A DNA stretch of 64,000 nt from Cervus elaphus (lineage: Eukaryota; Chordata; Mammalia; Artiodactyla; Cervidae), in NCBI RefSeq assembly GCF_910594005.1, contig NC_057826.1, forward strand, positions 84,627,163-84,691,162, given 5' to 3'. Below, in pieces: positions 11,555-24,184 of the stretch (its first letter is position 1; each line of letters begins with the position of its first letter). A program made the position numbers and the translations under genes. Under the pieces are notes generated by a model. The model saw only the letters and a list, made by a program, of their open reading frames with translations, searched no databases and was not told the origin of the DNA.

Positions 11555-11852
11555 ATATATTTGTTTTATTTTTGGTTGTGTAGGGTCTTCATCACTGTGC
11601 CTGGGCTTTCTCTAGTAGAAGCAAGGGGGGCTACTCTTCATTGTGTTGCATGGGCTTCTCACTGCAGTGGCTTCCCTTGTTGCAGGGCACAGGTTCTCGG
11701 CATGCCAGCTTCAGTAGCTGCAGCTCACAGGCTCTAGAGTGTGGGACAAGGACCTAGTTGCTCTGAGGCAAGTGGAATCTTCCCAGACCAGGGACTGAAT
11801 CTGTGTCCCCTGCACTGGATTCTTATCCACTGCGCCATCAGGGAAGTCCCAG
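11555..11852 (-). mobile_element. CHR-type SINE, reversed
   Basis: Long-form reversed CHR: TTTCTCTAGTAGAAGCAAGG, CTTCTCACTGCAGTGGCTTC, CCAGACCAGGGACTGAATC, ending CCATCAGGGAAGTCCC. The open frame at 11525-11737 is this repeat. Confidence 0.9.
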
Positions 11853-12399
11853 ATGACACTTTAAGATGAACTGGTTAATTAAAAATTATAGGTTTCAGAT
11901 ATGCAAATAAGTACTACACAGGGGTGGTTCACTAAACAACCCACAACAAACTAAATCAATAGCGACAGAGTTAAACTCACAGCAATTTTCAATTAAAAAG
12001 TAGAAACATCAGCAACTGGACAGTGACACCAACTCAAAATGACACTGAGGGTAAAGTGTGCTTCCCGAGAATTTCTGCGTTTCTAGCACACAGTAGGAGC
12101 TTTGCTAAAAACCGCAACAGCACCAGCCATCCTTGTGAATTTTAAGGCCTTAGTAAACTCTACGGATGTACTAGTTTGGATTTACAAATACCAAATATAG
12201 CTTAATAATCCTTGTTGATACAGGAAGATACTCATAGGCAACTTTTGGTTGTATATTAAAATAAAAATCAGCGGAATTGTGCTTCATTGGCTTGTAATTC
12301 CAAATCTGTTCTCAACCCTTCAGAGAGAGGTTAGTCCCTTTATGTTCACTTTTGGTCCTTGTCAACATGCACATGTATTCACATTAAGAGCCTCTAAGA

Positions 12400-12935
12400 C
12401 TTTCCTTAATTTTACCTACTTCTGGGAGTCTACTCCCAGAATAAACAATGAGCAATGTGGACACACTTCACATATCCGGAAGTTTCTGAAAAGTAGAAAG
12501 TTGGACCCACCTAATTATTCAACAATAAGAGGTTGATAACATTCAGTATGTCTGTGTCATTTTCAAGCATTAAAAAGTATGTTTTTGAAGCATATACCAT
12601 ATTTTATCACTCTAATTCAATTGATTGTGGGGCTGACTATCAATTTCTGTTCTTCTGAGAAAGAAAAACATGTAGTGATAAATTATGACATGCTATCTAT
12701 TGAAAATATATCCCAATTTCAGAGATCACAAAATGTGCAATGTTATAATCAATGAAATATAGTATAGATAACACCATGGGGAAATGCTCTTGATATAATA
12801 TTACAATAATAAATGTCAAAAGGTAGGATATGTTTAAATACACTCATAGGAAAAAAAGAGAAAGGGAAAGCAGAAGAACACAAAGAATGGTCCAGGATGA
12901 ACACATATCACCTTTATAGTCTGAAAAAGTATCAT
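12400..12935 (+). repeat. L1M/HAL1-like 3' fragment
   Basis: Fragments in forward L1M order: GTCTACTCCCAGAATAAACA, AACAATAAGAGGTTGATAAC, GGGGAAATGCTCTTGATATA, AAAAGGTAGGATATG. Divergence is high and boundaries are uncertain. The AT-rich stretch before it (11856-12399) is not recognised. Confidence 0.45.
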
Positions 12936-13721
12936 TTAAAAAAATAATTATAAAAATGAATTGGCACTGGAATGGGCAATATCATGGTGAGCATAGTCAC
13001 AGCCAGTTCCCAGAGCCAGTCTCAGCGCTGGGCACGGTCCCTCTCGCTGAAGAACCACAGTTGGCTTAGCTTAGTAGCTGCTCAGTACAATTTTTTGCTA
13101 ACAGAAGCTTTAAAGAGCCTCTTTCCTTTTCCCTCTTGGGTTATTTCCTTGGCCACTTGCAGGGTGTGGCATGGAACGTGTTACTTGGCAGGCCTGTGAG
13201 TTGAAGCCAAGGGACAGGCTGGTGTCTGAGGTCCATTTTCACTTTCATTCGATTTCTCTAAGGCGAACATTCTTGACTGGCCTGAGGCCTTGCTGGCCTC
13301 CCAAACCCATCTCACAAAGGCTGAAATTCTTCGACTGGAGAGCAGAGTATCACACTCTGCAAGGTGGTAAGTCATTTCAATAACTGAAATGAAAACATCA
13401 GTTCCTGGAGAGATGGGAGCCTGGGAGAGACATAGCCTCCGGTACTGAAGATGGATATAGATCTAGTCTGAGGCCAGGTGTCTACAAACAGAACTTAAAG
13501 GCACAGGGTGCTTGGGGAGGATGAGAGGGAGGGATGGAAGAGTAGGAGGGGATGAATGAGGGAAAATGCAGCAGGATCCATGACACCAAAGGAAAGGGCA
13601 TGAAAAAGGAGACCTGGAGCCTGGCAGACAATCTTCTCCAAGGAAAACAGCAAGCAAGAGTTTATGCCTGCCTCCCTGCAGAGCTGGGGAAAAGGCTGGA
13701 CTCTACCATCTCTGGGGCATT
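12936..13721. other. Unique non-coding sequence
   Basis: No repeat or gene was recognised. GA-rich at 13500-13620. Confidence 0.4.
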
Positions 13722-14032
13722 CCCTGGTAGCTCAGCTGGTAAAGAATCCCCCTGCAATTCAGGAGATCCTCCTTCCATTCCTGGGTTGGGAAAATCCCCT
13801 GAAGAAGGGATAGGCTACCTACTCCAGTATTCTTGGGCTTTCCCAGTGGCTCAGATGGTAGAGAATCTGTCTGCAATGTGGGATACCCAGGTTCAATCCC
13901 TGGGTTGGGAAGATCCCCTGGAGAAGAGAACAGCTACCCACAGTATTGTTGCCTAGAGAATTCCACAGAGGAACCTGGCAGGCTACAGTCCATGGGGTCT
14001 CAAAGAGTCAGACACGACTGAGCAACTTTCAC
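13722..14032 (+). mobile_element. Tandem Bov-tA SINEs
   Basis: A truncated Bov-tA (13722-13836) is directly followed by a full Bov-tA (13837-14032). Each has its own tRNA-like head (TTCCCTGGTAGCTCAGCTGG and TTTCCCAGTGGCTCAGATGG). The second ends AGACACGACTGAGCAAC. This looks like one SINE inserted into, or recombined with, another. Confidence 0.85.
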
Positions 14033-14436
14033 TGCCATCTCTGGATGCCATGCCAAACTCCCTAGTTTGATTGTAGGAAATCAAAATCTAGGAATTTTGG
14101 CTGTAGGAAAAAGGGAGGAAGTGGAGGTGAGCAGAATGGTGTGAAGATGCTGAATTCTCACAAAGTGTCCACGCCCCCATTAGGATATCCCTTGGCTGTG
14201 TCCACGCCCAGCAGCCCCAAGGGGCCAGCCAACATGTCAGGAACAGTCAGAACGTTGACTTGGGACCTGGAGACTAAGGTTTGAATTGTGAGTCTTTGAA
14301 GTGACCCTCAGTACATCATGTGCCCTTCAGTACTCGTTTCAGGAAGAATAAAACCGATCACATGAATCAAGTGATCCTTAAGGTCTCTTCTTATTTGGAC
14401 AGCTTAAGGTTCCAAAATAGATGTGACTCAGGCAAG
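14033..14436. other. Unique non-coding sequence
   Basis: Only a vague MIR-like trace near 14290-14390 (AAGTGACCCTCAGTAC, GGTCTCTTC). No gene. Confidence 0.4.
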
Positions 14437-14715
14437 TCAGGAGAAGCAATGGCACCCCACTCCAGTACTCTTGTCTGGAAAATCCCATGGACGGAGGAGC
14501 CTGGTAGGCTGCAGTCCATGGGGTCGCTAAGAGTCGGACACGACTGAGTGACTTCACTTTCACTTTTCACTTTCATGCATTGGAGAAGGAAATGGCAACC
14601 CACTCCAGTGTTCTTGCCTGGAGAATCCCAGGGACGGGGGAGCCTGGTGGGCTGCCATCTATGGGGTCGCACAGAGTTGGACACAACTGATGCGACTTAG
14701 CAGCAGCAGCAGCAG
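14437..14715 (+). mobile_element. BOV-A2 dimeric SINE
   Basis: Two Bov-A units, each with CCACTCCAGT...TTCTTGCCTGG-type core, joined by the CACTTTCATGCATTGGAGAA linker and ending in an (AGC)n tail. Typical young ruminant BOV-A2. Confidence 0.95.
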
Positions 14716-14883
14716 GCAAGTCATTGACTAAAACATTTTTTTTCTTTTTTCTCTAATAATAACAGTACATACTTAAGGTGTGATAATTTGGTATACTTAA
14801 CATGATGATTTGGTATACATATACACAGTGAAATGAATACTGTGTTCAAGCTAGTTAATTCATTCATCTCCTCACAAAGTTGT

Positions 14884-14886
<3 letters not shown>

Positions 14887-14924
<38 letters not shown>
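14887..14924. repeat. (TG)19 microsatellite
   Basis: Nineteen uninterrupted TG units inside the reversed L1. Likely polymorphic. Confidence 0.95.
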
Positions 14925-14925
<1 letters not shown>

Positions 14926-15281
14926 TGACAGACCTGACATCTACTTACTCTTAGCAAACATCCAGTATTCAGTGCCGTATTCAGTATGCAATATTCAGTG
15001 CATATTATTAACTATGGTCACCATGCTGTGCATTAGATCTTTAGACTCATTCATTCTGTTAAGCGCAACCCTGCATCCTTTGACACACCTCTCCCCATTT
15101 TCCCTACTTTCCTGCCCCTGGTAACCAACATTTTGAGCTTTGCTTATACGTATTCATTTAGATTTTTAAGATTCCACATATAAGTGAGATTATAGTTTTT
15201 TTTCTTTCTGTGTCTGACTTACTTCACTGAGCATAATATCCTCCAGTTTAATCCATGTTGTTGAAAAACGGCAAGAGATTT

Positions 15282-15362
15282 AAAAAAAATTTTTTTTAAT
15301 TAAAAAATTTCATTTATTTTTTGGCCAGGATCTTAGTTCCCCAACCAGGGATCAAACTGGTT
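15282..15362 (-). mobile_element. CHR-type SINE fragment nested in L1
   Basis: TTATTTTTTGGCCAGGATCT and CCCCAACCAGGGATCAAAC are the reversed CHR tail and tRNA part. L1 sequence resumes after it (CACTTAGGCTGTTTCTATAT). Confidence 0.75.
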
Positions 15363-16479
15363 AGGCCAAACACACTTAGGCTGTTTCTATATCTTGCCTA
15401 TTATAAATAATGTTTCAATAAACACAGGGGTACAGATAGTTTTTTGAGAATCTGAAGAGGATTCCGACTATATACCCAGAAGAGGAATAGCTGGATCATA
15501 TGGTAGTTCTACTTTTAAATATTTGAGGAACCTCCATACTGTTTTCCATAAAGGCTGTGCCAATTTACATTCCCACCAACAGTGTACCAGGGTTTCCTTT
15601 TCTCCACATCTTCGCCAACCTTTTGTTATTTTTTTTTAATAACAGCCATCCTAACAGGTCTGAGGAGGTATCTCATTGTGGTTTTGATTTGCATTTCCCC
15701 AATGATTGACTAGTGACACTGAGCACCTTTTCATATACCTGTTGGCCAATTGTATGTCTTCTTTGGAAAAATGTCTGGTCAGATCCTTTCCCCTATGTTC
15801 TCTGTTTCTGCCCTTTGTTTACCCTTGTTTCAGAAAACAACTGTGTTCTGTTGTTATTCATTTGTTTTCTGTTTTCTGCTATTGAGTTGTATGAGTTCCT
15901 TTTAGACTTTGGATATCAGCTCCTTATTGGATACATGGTTTGAAAATATGTTCTCTCAATCCCCAGGTTGCCTTTTCTTTTTGCTGATAGTTTCCCTTGC
16001 TGTGTAGAACTTTTCAGTTGGATATAGCCCCACTTGTTTATTTCTGTTTTTGGTGCCCATGCTTTTGGTGTCATATCCAAAAACTCCTTGCCAAGGCCAA
16101 CATCAAGGAGATTTCCCCCTATGGTTTCTTCTAGGAGGTTTGTTTCAGGTCTAACAGTTAAGTCTTTACTTCACTTTGAGATGATTCTTGTGTATGCTGT
16201 AAGATAAGGATCTCATTTCATTCTTTTGTATGTGGATATCTGGTTTTCCTAACACTATTTACCAAAGAGACAGTTCATTCCCCATTGTGTTTTGTTGGCA
16301 CCTTTGTAGAAAATTAGTTAATGGTGTATGCTCAAGTTTATTTCTGAGCACCAGTCACTCATTTTGTTCATCAAAGTTTTCTGAACATATTATCTGTGCA
16401 AGGCACAGCATAAGGACCACAGATGCTGCAAAGCAGAATGAGAGGCCACATTCACAGAACATTTCATACTTGTCAGGCA

Positions 16480-16600
16480 CCCATTCTACAGATGGTAAAA
16501 CTGAGGCTTAGACTTGTTAGGTCATCTGCCCAAGGTCACAGAATGATAAACAGTTGAATTGAGAGCCTAATCCAAGTTAACCCATTCTGCTTTATCTTCC
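16480..16600 (-). repeat. MIR SINE, reversed
   Basis: TACAGATGGTAAAACTGAGG, then TGCCCAAGGTCACAGAATG. Confidence 0.7.
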
Positions 16601-17932
16601 TGCTAAGAAATAGAGCTCCACTTTTGCCTTCAAAGAATTCACAGTCCAGTGAGTGTCTGAGTTAGGCAACCACAGCAATACTGAGTGGGAGACCAAACAA
16701 TGCCTGACTGACCCAACGGAGAGATGAAGGGGAGTCTGCCTGAGGCTTGACTCAGATTCCAGATTTGCGGTGTGGAACCAGGGGCGGGGGAGAGAGTGGC
16801 ATTGGCATTTCGGGAAGAGGAAACTGCACGAGGGGAGGGTGGAGGGGACAAGTTCATGGGCCATCAGGAAAGGGCAAGGAGTCAGTTGCTGCTAGAACAA
16901 GGGAGCCTGGAGCCTAGCCCGGGAAGATGGGCGGGGCCAGGCGGCAGGAGTCTTGGATGTCAAGTGAAGGGGTGTGCCTGGACCTAAGCCAGCCCTATCT
17001 TCAGGAGGAAACCCCAGAAGTTCTGGGCAGGGAGTGGCTGGCTCATCGCTTGCTTCTTAAACCACTGGAGGCACCAGAGACCCCATCCACCCTGCAGAGC
17101 CTAGGCTGTTCCACAGGACTTCGAGACTGCAAGCTCCCTGAGGACAGGGCCCGTTTCTGACAGATCTTCAATGCCTACCCTGTGAGAGGTGTTCCATAAA
17201 TTCTCACCTAGCTCATTTTCAATAACAAGTGGAAGGAATTATCACCACATCCTTCTTCTCTCTGTGTCTGAGTCTCTGGCCAGGTTTCCAACAAGAAAAC
17301 TAAGGGTGGAGGGGAGAAGCTGGTTACACAATTCCAGGGCCCCCCGGGGAAGGGCTAGCTGGCCAGTCTGGATGACTCATGTGGATTCCAGGCTGAAAGG
17401 GACCTCTTCACCCTCCCCCGCCCCATTCCAGCCTGTCTGCCATCATTGCCAGTGACAGGCCCCAAAGGCCCATCCACAGCCGTGCGGGGGAAATCGGGTC
17501 TCCAGTCCCATGTCCTCACTGGCTGACCCCAGCTCACCCCAGGCGGCCAGCGCAGCAGTCTGCCATCAGTAGCTTTTATGCCTTTGATTAAGTCACAAGG
17601 AGGCTCTGGGGGAAAAACATAGCGAGAGGGCAAAGGACCAGGAGAACAGACCTGGCACTGGAAAGAGGTGGGAGGCCAGCAGCAAAGAGAAGAGGGAGAC
17701 CCCAGTGACCTCCTCCACTCAGGAAACCTGCCATCAAAGACAATTCGGCAGACACCTGTGGGAGGCAAGGCCAGCCCCAGGGTTCAGAGACCTTCTTTCT
17801 CCCTTCCACCAACTCTCCTCTGATTCAGCCTCTCACCACCTCCTGCCTAGATGTTTGGTGTGGACGACAAACGGACTCCCTGGACTGGCACTCACATAGC
17901 CTCACCTCTTCTCAAATATGGACCCTGGTGGG
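16601..17932. other. Unique sequence with one L2 tail
   Basis: 17125-17205 is a reversed L2 end (TGCAAGCTCCCTGAGGACAG). The rest is GC-rich without a recognisable gene. Frames up to 137 codons are unsupported. Confidence 0.45.
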
Positions 17933-18085
17933 AATTCCCTCGTGGTCCAGGGGTTAAGATTCCATACTTTCACTGCCAAGGGTATGGGTTCAAACCCTGG
18001 TTGGAGAACTAAGATCCCATAAGTCGAATGGCATGGCCCCCCTAAAATAGAAAAACAAAAAAACCAACAACAAAAATAAAATAAT
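17933..18085 (+). mobile_element. CHR-type SINE
   Basis: GAATTCCCTCGTGGTCCAGG head, GGTTCAAACCCTGGTTGG tRNA part, A-rich tail. Continuation of ATATGGACCCTG on both sides (17917-17928, 18083-18095) marks the target duplication. Confidence 0.9.
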
Positions 18086-18204
18086 ATGGACCCTGCTGGG
18101 AAAAAGAAGAAAGATCACTCCTAATGGCTGGGTGTGACCCAGTCCACCAGATCCTCTTTCCCCTCTGCCCCAAGGGCTCTAGACAGGGAGCACCCAAGGA
18201 CAAG

Positions 18205-18490
18205 GACAGGTTCTCTCTCTTTTTAAATATATATATATATATATATATATTTACTAATTTGGCTGTCTCGGGTCTTAGCTGTGGCATGCCGGATTGTTGT
18301 TGCATCGTGAGGGATCTTTTGTTGCAGCTCACAGGCTCTCTAGTCCTGGCCGGCTTGGTGCAGTACTTGCAGCGGGGGAGGCTACAGGCTTAGCTGCCCT
18401 GGGACGTGTGGGGTCTTAGTTCACAACCAGGGACTGAACTTGAGTTTCCCATGTTGCAAAGCAGATTCTTAACCACTGGACCACCAGGTT
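18205..18490 (-). mobile_element. CHR-type SINE, reversed, with (AT)n tail
   Basis: The reversed CHR ends at CCACTGGACCACCAGG. Its A-rich tail has become an (AT)12 microsatellite at 18227-18251. Confidence 0.9.
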
Positions 18491-19219
18491 CTCTTGACAC
18501 AGCAAATATGCCCCTGCAGGCCAGCTGCACTCCTGGTCCCAACAAGGCCCCATACTCAGGTCGCTCTTGTTATCGAGAGTTCCCATGTCCTGTCTGCCGG
18601 GCCAAATCCCAGCCATCCCCAAGGCCCGGTCCACATGTGATTCTCTGTGAGCCCCGCCCTGCTTCCCCAGCGCCCTGTGCTTTGACCTGGGGGCCCTAGG
18701 GACTTCCCAGTGCATTGGCTGCCATCGAAGGTCAGCTTCCTTTGTCGGCCTGTGGAACACAGGGTCTGAGTCTGAGATCTCTCTCTGTGTGTCTGACATT
18801 GAGTAGTTTTAGTAAACACGTGTTAGGTTTCAGTGGATACTTGTTGGAATACTTGCTGAATGGACAGATGGAGGGCTGGAACAGAGGACACCGTGGGAGG
18901 CAGATGACAAAGATGATGACAATGATAAAGAATTCCAAGTCCCCTCATGGAGCTCCTTCACTCTGTTGGTGGGAAGCCTGAGAAAGGGCATTTAGGAGTC
19001 CAGCTGGGGAGGGGCAGGGAACAAAGAAAGCCTTGAGGCTCTAACCATTCAGGATTCAAGAATCCTGGTTCCTGGGGGTGGTCCCTCCTTTGGAGAGGAG
19101 GGGCCGGGAAGAAGAGGCGAAGGCATTCCCTGACCCATGGTTCTCACATCATCCTGCAACAAATCCCTGCAGTGCACAGGAAGCCAAATTCTTGAAAAAC
19201 AGAAATGTACCCCCAGAAA

Positions 19220-19220
<1 letters not shown>
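18491..19220. other. Unique non-coding sequence
   Basis: No gene. Reversed-L2-like trace near 18800-18860. Frames on both strands lack support. Confidence 0.4.

Positions 19221-19254
<34 letters not shown>
19221..19254. repeat. (GC)5(AC)12 microsatellite
   Basis: Perfect alternating purine-pyrimidine tract of 34 bp, GC units first and then AC units. Such tracts favour Z-DNA. Confidence 0.95.
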
Positions 19255-19255
<1 letters not shown>

Positions 19256-19912
19256 GGGAGAGAGCTGGGCCCCCAGCCAGTCAGGTGAACCTGACCAGGG
19301 GAGTTGTCCTGCGGCCACATTCTTCCAGGGAACCTGAGGGGAGGGGAGGGAGCACCTACCTTGCTGGCCCTTTTCCCGGAGGCCTGGACACTGTGACCAC
19401 CACCCTCTGGTCTGGCCCTGGGCAGCCAGCCACAGGAGGCCAAACATTGATCACTTTACCGTGGGCACTGCTCAGCCTCTGACTTCCAACTCTAGGCCTG
19501 CTGTGGCCCTGCTGAGGCCACCAGGTCTAGTCTCAGTTCTCTCAGTCCGAGGGAAAGGAAACACTTGCCCGGCCTAAGTATGGTAAATCCCCTCCCAGGG
19601 GTGGCAGCTCAGAGTCTACAAACCCTAATTGAGGTTGCACTCTAGTAGCTGCAGCTGAGCCGAAGGGTGGCAGTCAGGCACATAAGAGTCCTCCCTCCAA
19701 AGCCCCTGCTATGGGGCTATGTCTGAAAGCACTGGGTCTTGACTGAAATAGGATACATGCCCTGAGGTTTCAGGGAAAATGGGGACATGGACATGGGATG
19801 GCAACTGTTCCTCTAGACCTAGTCTCACCCACCTTAGACAGGGTCTGGAAGTGACTAATCCAGAGAAGCATTTTGTGAAAAGGACTTTGTGGTGGTCCTA
19901 TGTCCTCTTTGG
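19255..19912. other. Unique non-coding sequence
   Basis: No repeat or gene was recognised. Confidence 0.4.
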
Positions 19913-20187
19913 AGAAGGCAATGGCAACCCACTCCAGTATTCTTGCCTGGAAAATCCCATGGACGGAGGAGCCTGGTGGGCTGCAGTCCACGGGGTCGCT
20001 AAGAGTCGGACACGACTGAGTGACTTCACGTTCACTTTTCACTTTCATGCATTGGAGAAGGAAATGGCAACCCACTCCAGTATTCTTGCTTGGAGAATCC
20101 CAGGGATGGGGGAGCCTAGTGGGCTGCCGTCTATGGGATCGCACACAGTCAGACACGACTGAAGCAACTTAGCAGCAGCAGCAACAT
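19913..20187 (+). mobile_element. BOV-A2 dimeric SINE
   Basis: Nearly the same as the copy at 14437: two Bov-A units, CACTTTCATGCATTGGAGAA linker, AGC-rich tail. Its low divergence points to recent insertion. Both-strand frames of 127-128 codons here are repeat artefacts. Confidence 0.95.
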
Positions 20188-21641
20188 GTCCCCTCCCCTT
20201 GAATCTGGTATGGAAGTGACACTACATGACTTCTGAGGCTAGATCCTAAGAGGTCATGACCTTCTGCCTTAGTTGCTGGAACACTTGCTCCTGGAGCCCT
20301 GAGTCATCACAGAAGAAATGTGGCTACTCAGGCTGCCATGCAAGGAAGGCCAAGCCACTTGGAGATATCCTATGCAAATGCTCTCATCCACAGTTCCTGC
20401 TGGGCCTAGCCTTTAAGTCACCCCAGTCCAGGCACCAGATCTGAGAATGAAGACACCTCCAGATGATTCCAGCCCCAGGTGTTCAAGTCACCCCCGAGTC
20501 ATTTGTGGTTTCCTAGTTGAGGCCCTAGACATTGTAGAACAGAGATGCACTGTCCCCTCTGTGCCCTGTCTGGATGCTGACCAACAGAATTCCATGCAGC
20601 CCCTTGCTAAACCCTCCACCTACTCTAAAAACCCAATGCCTGTCTCTACCCTGGAGAGCCAGGGAGGAACTTGGGAGCTCCAGGATGCATGAGACAGGCT
20701 CCTTTTTGTATAACCCTCCATCATGGGACTCCCTTTCTGCAGCTCCAAATCAATCCACAGTGAGTGGAGGATGTACTGAGCACCTATAAAGCACCCTCCT
20801 CATGCCCATAGCTCCTGGAAGCATCTTCTGCTCTTACCCCCTGTGCCCAAGAAAATTGTTCTCTATCTGGAGCCATCAGAGACTGATCAGACGTACTGGA
20901 GAAAATGGAACCCCATGCTCAGTTTTGCTCTGGATTTTTCTTGTCTGTTTCAGTTTCAAATACTCTGACCCACTATCTCCATGAGCTATCAAAACATTGC
21001 CATCCTTTTAGTGTACCTATATCCAAAGGTGCAGTTTCTACACGGCCACTTCCACTCAGAAGCAGCTCAAAAATCTTGTAGACCATGTGCCAGAATTTGG
21101 GGTACAGAAAACGTTTACTTTAAGGAAAGCCACTGACCAACAACTGCTTTGTTCAGTTCAACAGAATGTGCTGACAGCCTGCAAGGCCCTGTGCTGGGCA
21201 CTGTGGGGCCCATCCACACGGTTTTAGATACAGGAGTCCCAGAGCTGGAAGGGCCTCATCCACCTGCCCAATGCAGAGCCCAAAGCCTCCTCACTCGCTC
21301 TCTGGAGGGCAGTTGGGACAGGTGGCTGCTCCCTCCTCCTTGATCCTCCCTTAACCACACCTCCTCAGTCACTCCTGAAGCCTTTCCTCAGTCTCAGCCA
21401 GGGAGAGCCTCGGGCTCAAACCTGTCACTTCTCTTTTATTTTTACCCAGTCCCCACCCTCCATGGGAATGACTCAGGAAGCCTGGAATAAATGCTGATGG
21501 GCCAGCACCTCAGAGATTCTGACTCACTGACCTGCAGGGACGTGCAAGGGACCCTAACGGTACTCACAGGTATGACCCGCCGCCTCTACTTCTCCCCGCC
21601 TGAGGTCATCCAAACGCAGGGATTTAAACACCATCTGGAGG
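20188..21641. other. Unique non-coding sequence
   Basis: No clear repeat. Several short frames (60-83 codons) have no recognisable domain. 21430-21530 may be a trace of a MER5-type element. Confidence 0.4.
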
Positions 21642-21935
21642 ACTTTGCTGGTGGTCCAGTGGTTAAGAATTCGTTTGCCAATGCAGGGGACATGGGTTCA
21701 ATCCCTCGTCCAGGAAGACCCCACACGCCACGGGGCGACTAAGCCTGTGGACCACAACTAGTGAGCCCACCTGCGGCAACTACTGAAGCCCATGTGCCCG
21801 CAACAAGCGAAGCCACTGCGACCAGCAGCCTGAGCACTGCCCGGGTAGCGTAGCCCAGGCTCACTGTCACCGGAGAAAGCCCACGTGCAGCAGCCAAGAC
21901 CCAACACAGCTGAAAACAAATAAACAAATCAATAT
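21642..21935 (+). mobile_element. CHR-type SINE, long form
   Basis: Forward head GACTTTGCTGGTGGTCCAGT, GGGTTCAATCCCTCGTCC tRNA part, then the long CHR body and an AAATAAACAAATC tail. Confidence 0.9.
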
Positions 21936-22159
21936 CATCTACAAGCTGATGGCTCTGAAATTTCCACCTGACATCTTTCCTAAGCTTCAGATCCTTCCCT
22001 TTGGATTCTCAAAGACACCTCTGACCTAATACATTGGGAGCCAACTACTGATTTCTCCCTGCCCCAGGCTGCTCGGCCACGGTGACTCCCAGTCAATGGA
22101 ACCTTCATTCCACAAGCCTGAGAGCCATCAGTGAATCCTTCCTCTCTCCCTCAGCCCAC

Positions 22160-22600
22160 CTGGAGGTCCTGTCAATCTCAGAGCACCTGCATCTTCCAAA
22201 GAACCTTTACACAGTTATAGCCCTGGAGTGCATAAAACTTTGTATCCAGCCCTCTTCACTTAGTAGAAACAACTTCCCACATGCACAGCATCGGGTATTA
22301 CAGTTTTTAATGGCTGCAGAATGCTCCATCAAATAAATGCTGCTTAATTTACTTAGCCTGTCTCATACTGTAAAGCCTTTATTTTGCTTCCAATTTTTGG
22401 TTATAAATAATGCTGCGATGGGCATCTTGACACACAGAGCCTGTCCCTGACTCTGGATTATTTCCTTTGGACAGATTCCCAGAAGTGGGATTACTAGGTC
22501 ACAGGATATGGACATTTTTATGGCTTGTGAAGCACATTGCCAAATTGCTCTCCAAAAGGGTGACACTGCTTTTATGCATCTTTGATGATGGCATATACAG
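22160..22600 (-). repeat. Old L1M 3' end, reversed
   Basis: Blocks GGTTATAAATAATGCTGCGA, CCCAGAAGTGGGATTACTAG, and GCCAAATTGCTCTCCAAAAG are the reversed 3' part of ancient L1M elements. Confidence 0.7.
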
Positions 22601-22726
22601 GTCGGAATATGCCACCAAAGACCCAGGACAGTCCTGGCAGCTGGGAGTCTGGAGTTCTTTTTTAAAGACTTCTTAAAAGGTTGCTTAATTTTCTTCTAAT
22701 TATCAAAGTAATAAACACACAGCTCA

Positions 22727-22947
22727 TAGGTGCTAAGTCAATTCAGTTGTGTCTGACTCTCTGCAGCTCTTTGGACTGTACCCCACCAGACTCCTCTGTC
22801 CATGGGATTCTCCAGGCAATAATACTGGAGTGGGTTGCTACGCCCTCCTCCAGAGGATCTTCCCAACCCAGGGATCAAACCCGCATCTCTTATGTCTCCT
22901 GCATTAGCAGGCAGGTTCTTTACCACTAGCCCCAACTGGGAAGCCCA
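22727..22947 (-). mobile_element. Bov-tA SINE, reversed
   Basis: From GGTGCTAAGTCAATTCAG to CCAACTGGGAAGCCC, including the reversed core ACTGGAGTGGGTTGCTACGC and TTCCCAACCCAGGGATCAAA. Confidence 0.9.
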
Positions 22948-23104
22948 TAATACCTAGTACAGAAAGGCAAACACAGAAACGTGTAATCAAATAAAAGTAC
23001 CTATAATTCCACCTTTCCAAAGGGTCTCAGAAGACATGTCTTTTGATTGTAGAATTGCTAGGATGATGAATTTGGGCTGAATTTACACATAAGTGAGGTG
23101 GTTG

Positions 23105-23395
23105 CTCTTTTTTAATTAATGGATTAATCTATAAACTTGGCTGCACTGGGTCTTTGTTGCCATGCAGGTTTTCTTTAGTTGCAGTGAGTGGGGGATACTC
23201 TCTAGCTGTGGTGTGTGGGCGTCTCATTGCTTCTCTTGTTGCAGAGCACGGGTTCTAGGGCAGGAGGGCTCAGAAGTTGCAGCACGTGGGCTTAGTTGCT
23301 CTGCAGCATGTGGGATCTTCCGGGACCAGGGATTGAACCCATGTCCCCTGCATTGACAGGTGAATTCTTAACCAATGAACCACCAGGGATGTCCA
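23105..23395 (-). mobile_element. CHR-type SINE, reversed, with target duplication
   Basis: Full reversed CHR ending CCACCAGGGATGTCC. AGGTGGTTG flanks it at 23096-23104 and 23396-23404. Confidence 0.92.
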
Positions 23396-23404
23396 AGGTG
23401 GTTG

Positions 23405-23998
23405 TTTTAAATCATGGCTTTAAAGAGAGAGGACCCTGGCCTTTCTGGAGTAGTCCCCTGGGAAGGACATTAACATATTCTTGCCACACTGTTAAGTTTA
23501 ATCACCCCTTTTCAAACAACAACAACAAAAAAATTAGATTTTTTAAATTCCCGGTGTGAAATCCTGCTTAGGGCAGGCTAGGGATACCCTCAGTGAGGGC
23601 ATGTCTTTGCCCTCCAGTGACAGAGCCCATCTCCTGAGTCACATGCAGAGTCATTCAGACACAAGCTTGGTCCTTTCCAGGTGGGGAAGATGACTCAGGG
23701 GTGCGGGGGAGGCGGGCTATAAAGTGTCAAACTGATTTCCCGACCTTAAGAGCTGGTACTGAAAGTTGCTCTCAAGGAGGTCCTAGAACATTCTGAACAG
23801 TGGCTGGAGCCCCTGGAACACCAGTGGAGAGAAGGGGGCCCCCAGAACGACAACAATGGCAAAACTGCAAAGAGCAAGAGGGGCAGCTCCTGTTTGCTAC
23901 CATAGGCCAGGCTTGGGGTTAAGCACTTTACACCTGTAAAATAAATGTAACGCTCACAATGTTACTTATACAATAAGGAGTTACAACAGTTAACTACT
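23405..23998. other. Unique non-coding sequence
   Basis: A CAACAACAAC simple patch at 23515. 23895-23990 is a MIR/L2-like trace (GGTTAAGCACTTTACACC). No gene. Confidence 0.4.
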
Positions 23999-24184
23999 TT
24001 TTTTTTGGTGTGGACCATTTTTAAAGTCTTTATTGAATTTGTTACAATATTGTTTCTGTTTTATGTCTTGGTTTTTAAGGCCTCAAAGCATGAGGGATCT
24101 TACTCAGCTCCTCGACCAGGGATCAAACCCGAACCCCCTGATTGCAAGGCAAAGTCTTAACCACTGAACCCCTAGGGAAGTCCC
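23999..24184 (-). mobile_element. CHR-type SINE, reversed
   Basis: Tail TAAAGTCTTTATTGAATTTG, tRNA part CGACCAGGGATCAAACCCGA, end CTAGGGAAGTCCC. Flanked by AACAGTTAACTAC and AACAGTAACTACT, a near-perfect target duplication. Confidence 0.9.

Larger units (their letters stand above)
14720..16315 (-). mobile_element. L1 3' end, reversed, with nested insertions
   Basis: A long reversed L1 3' region. It includes CCTCCATACTGTTTTCCATA, CATTCCCACCAACAGTGTAC and CATTTCCCCAATGATTGACT, typical of mammalian L1 3' UTR and ORF2-end sequence read backwards. A TG microsatellite and a CHR fragment sit inside. No intact ORF2 remains. Confidence 0.8.

Noticed and set aside
18227..18251. AT repeat as a possible origin or attachment site
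   Set aside because: It is the expanded A-rich tail of a CHR SINE.
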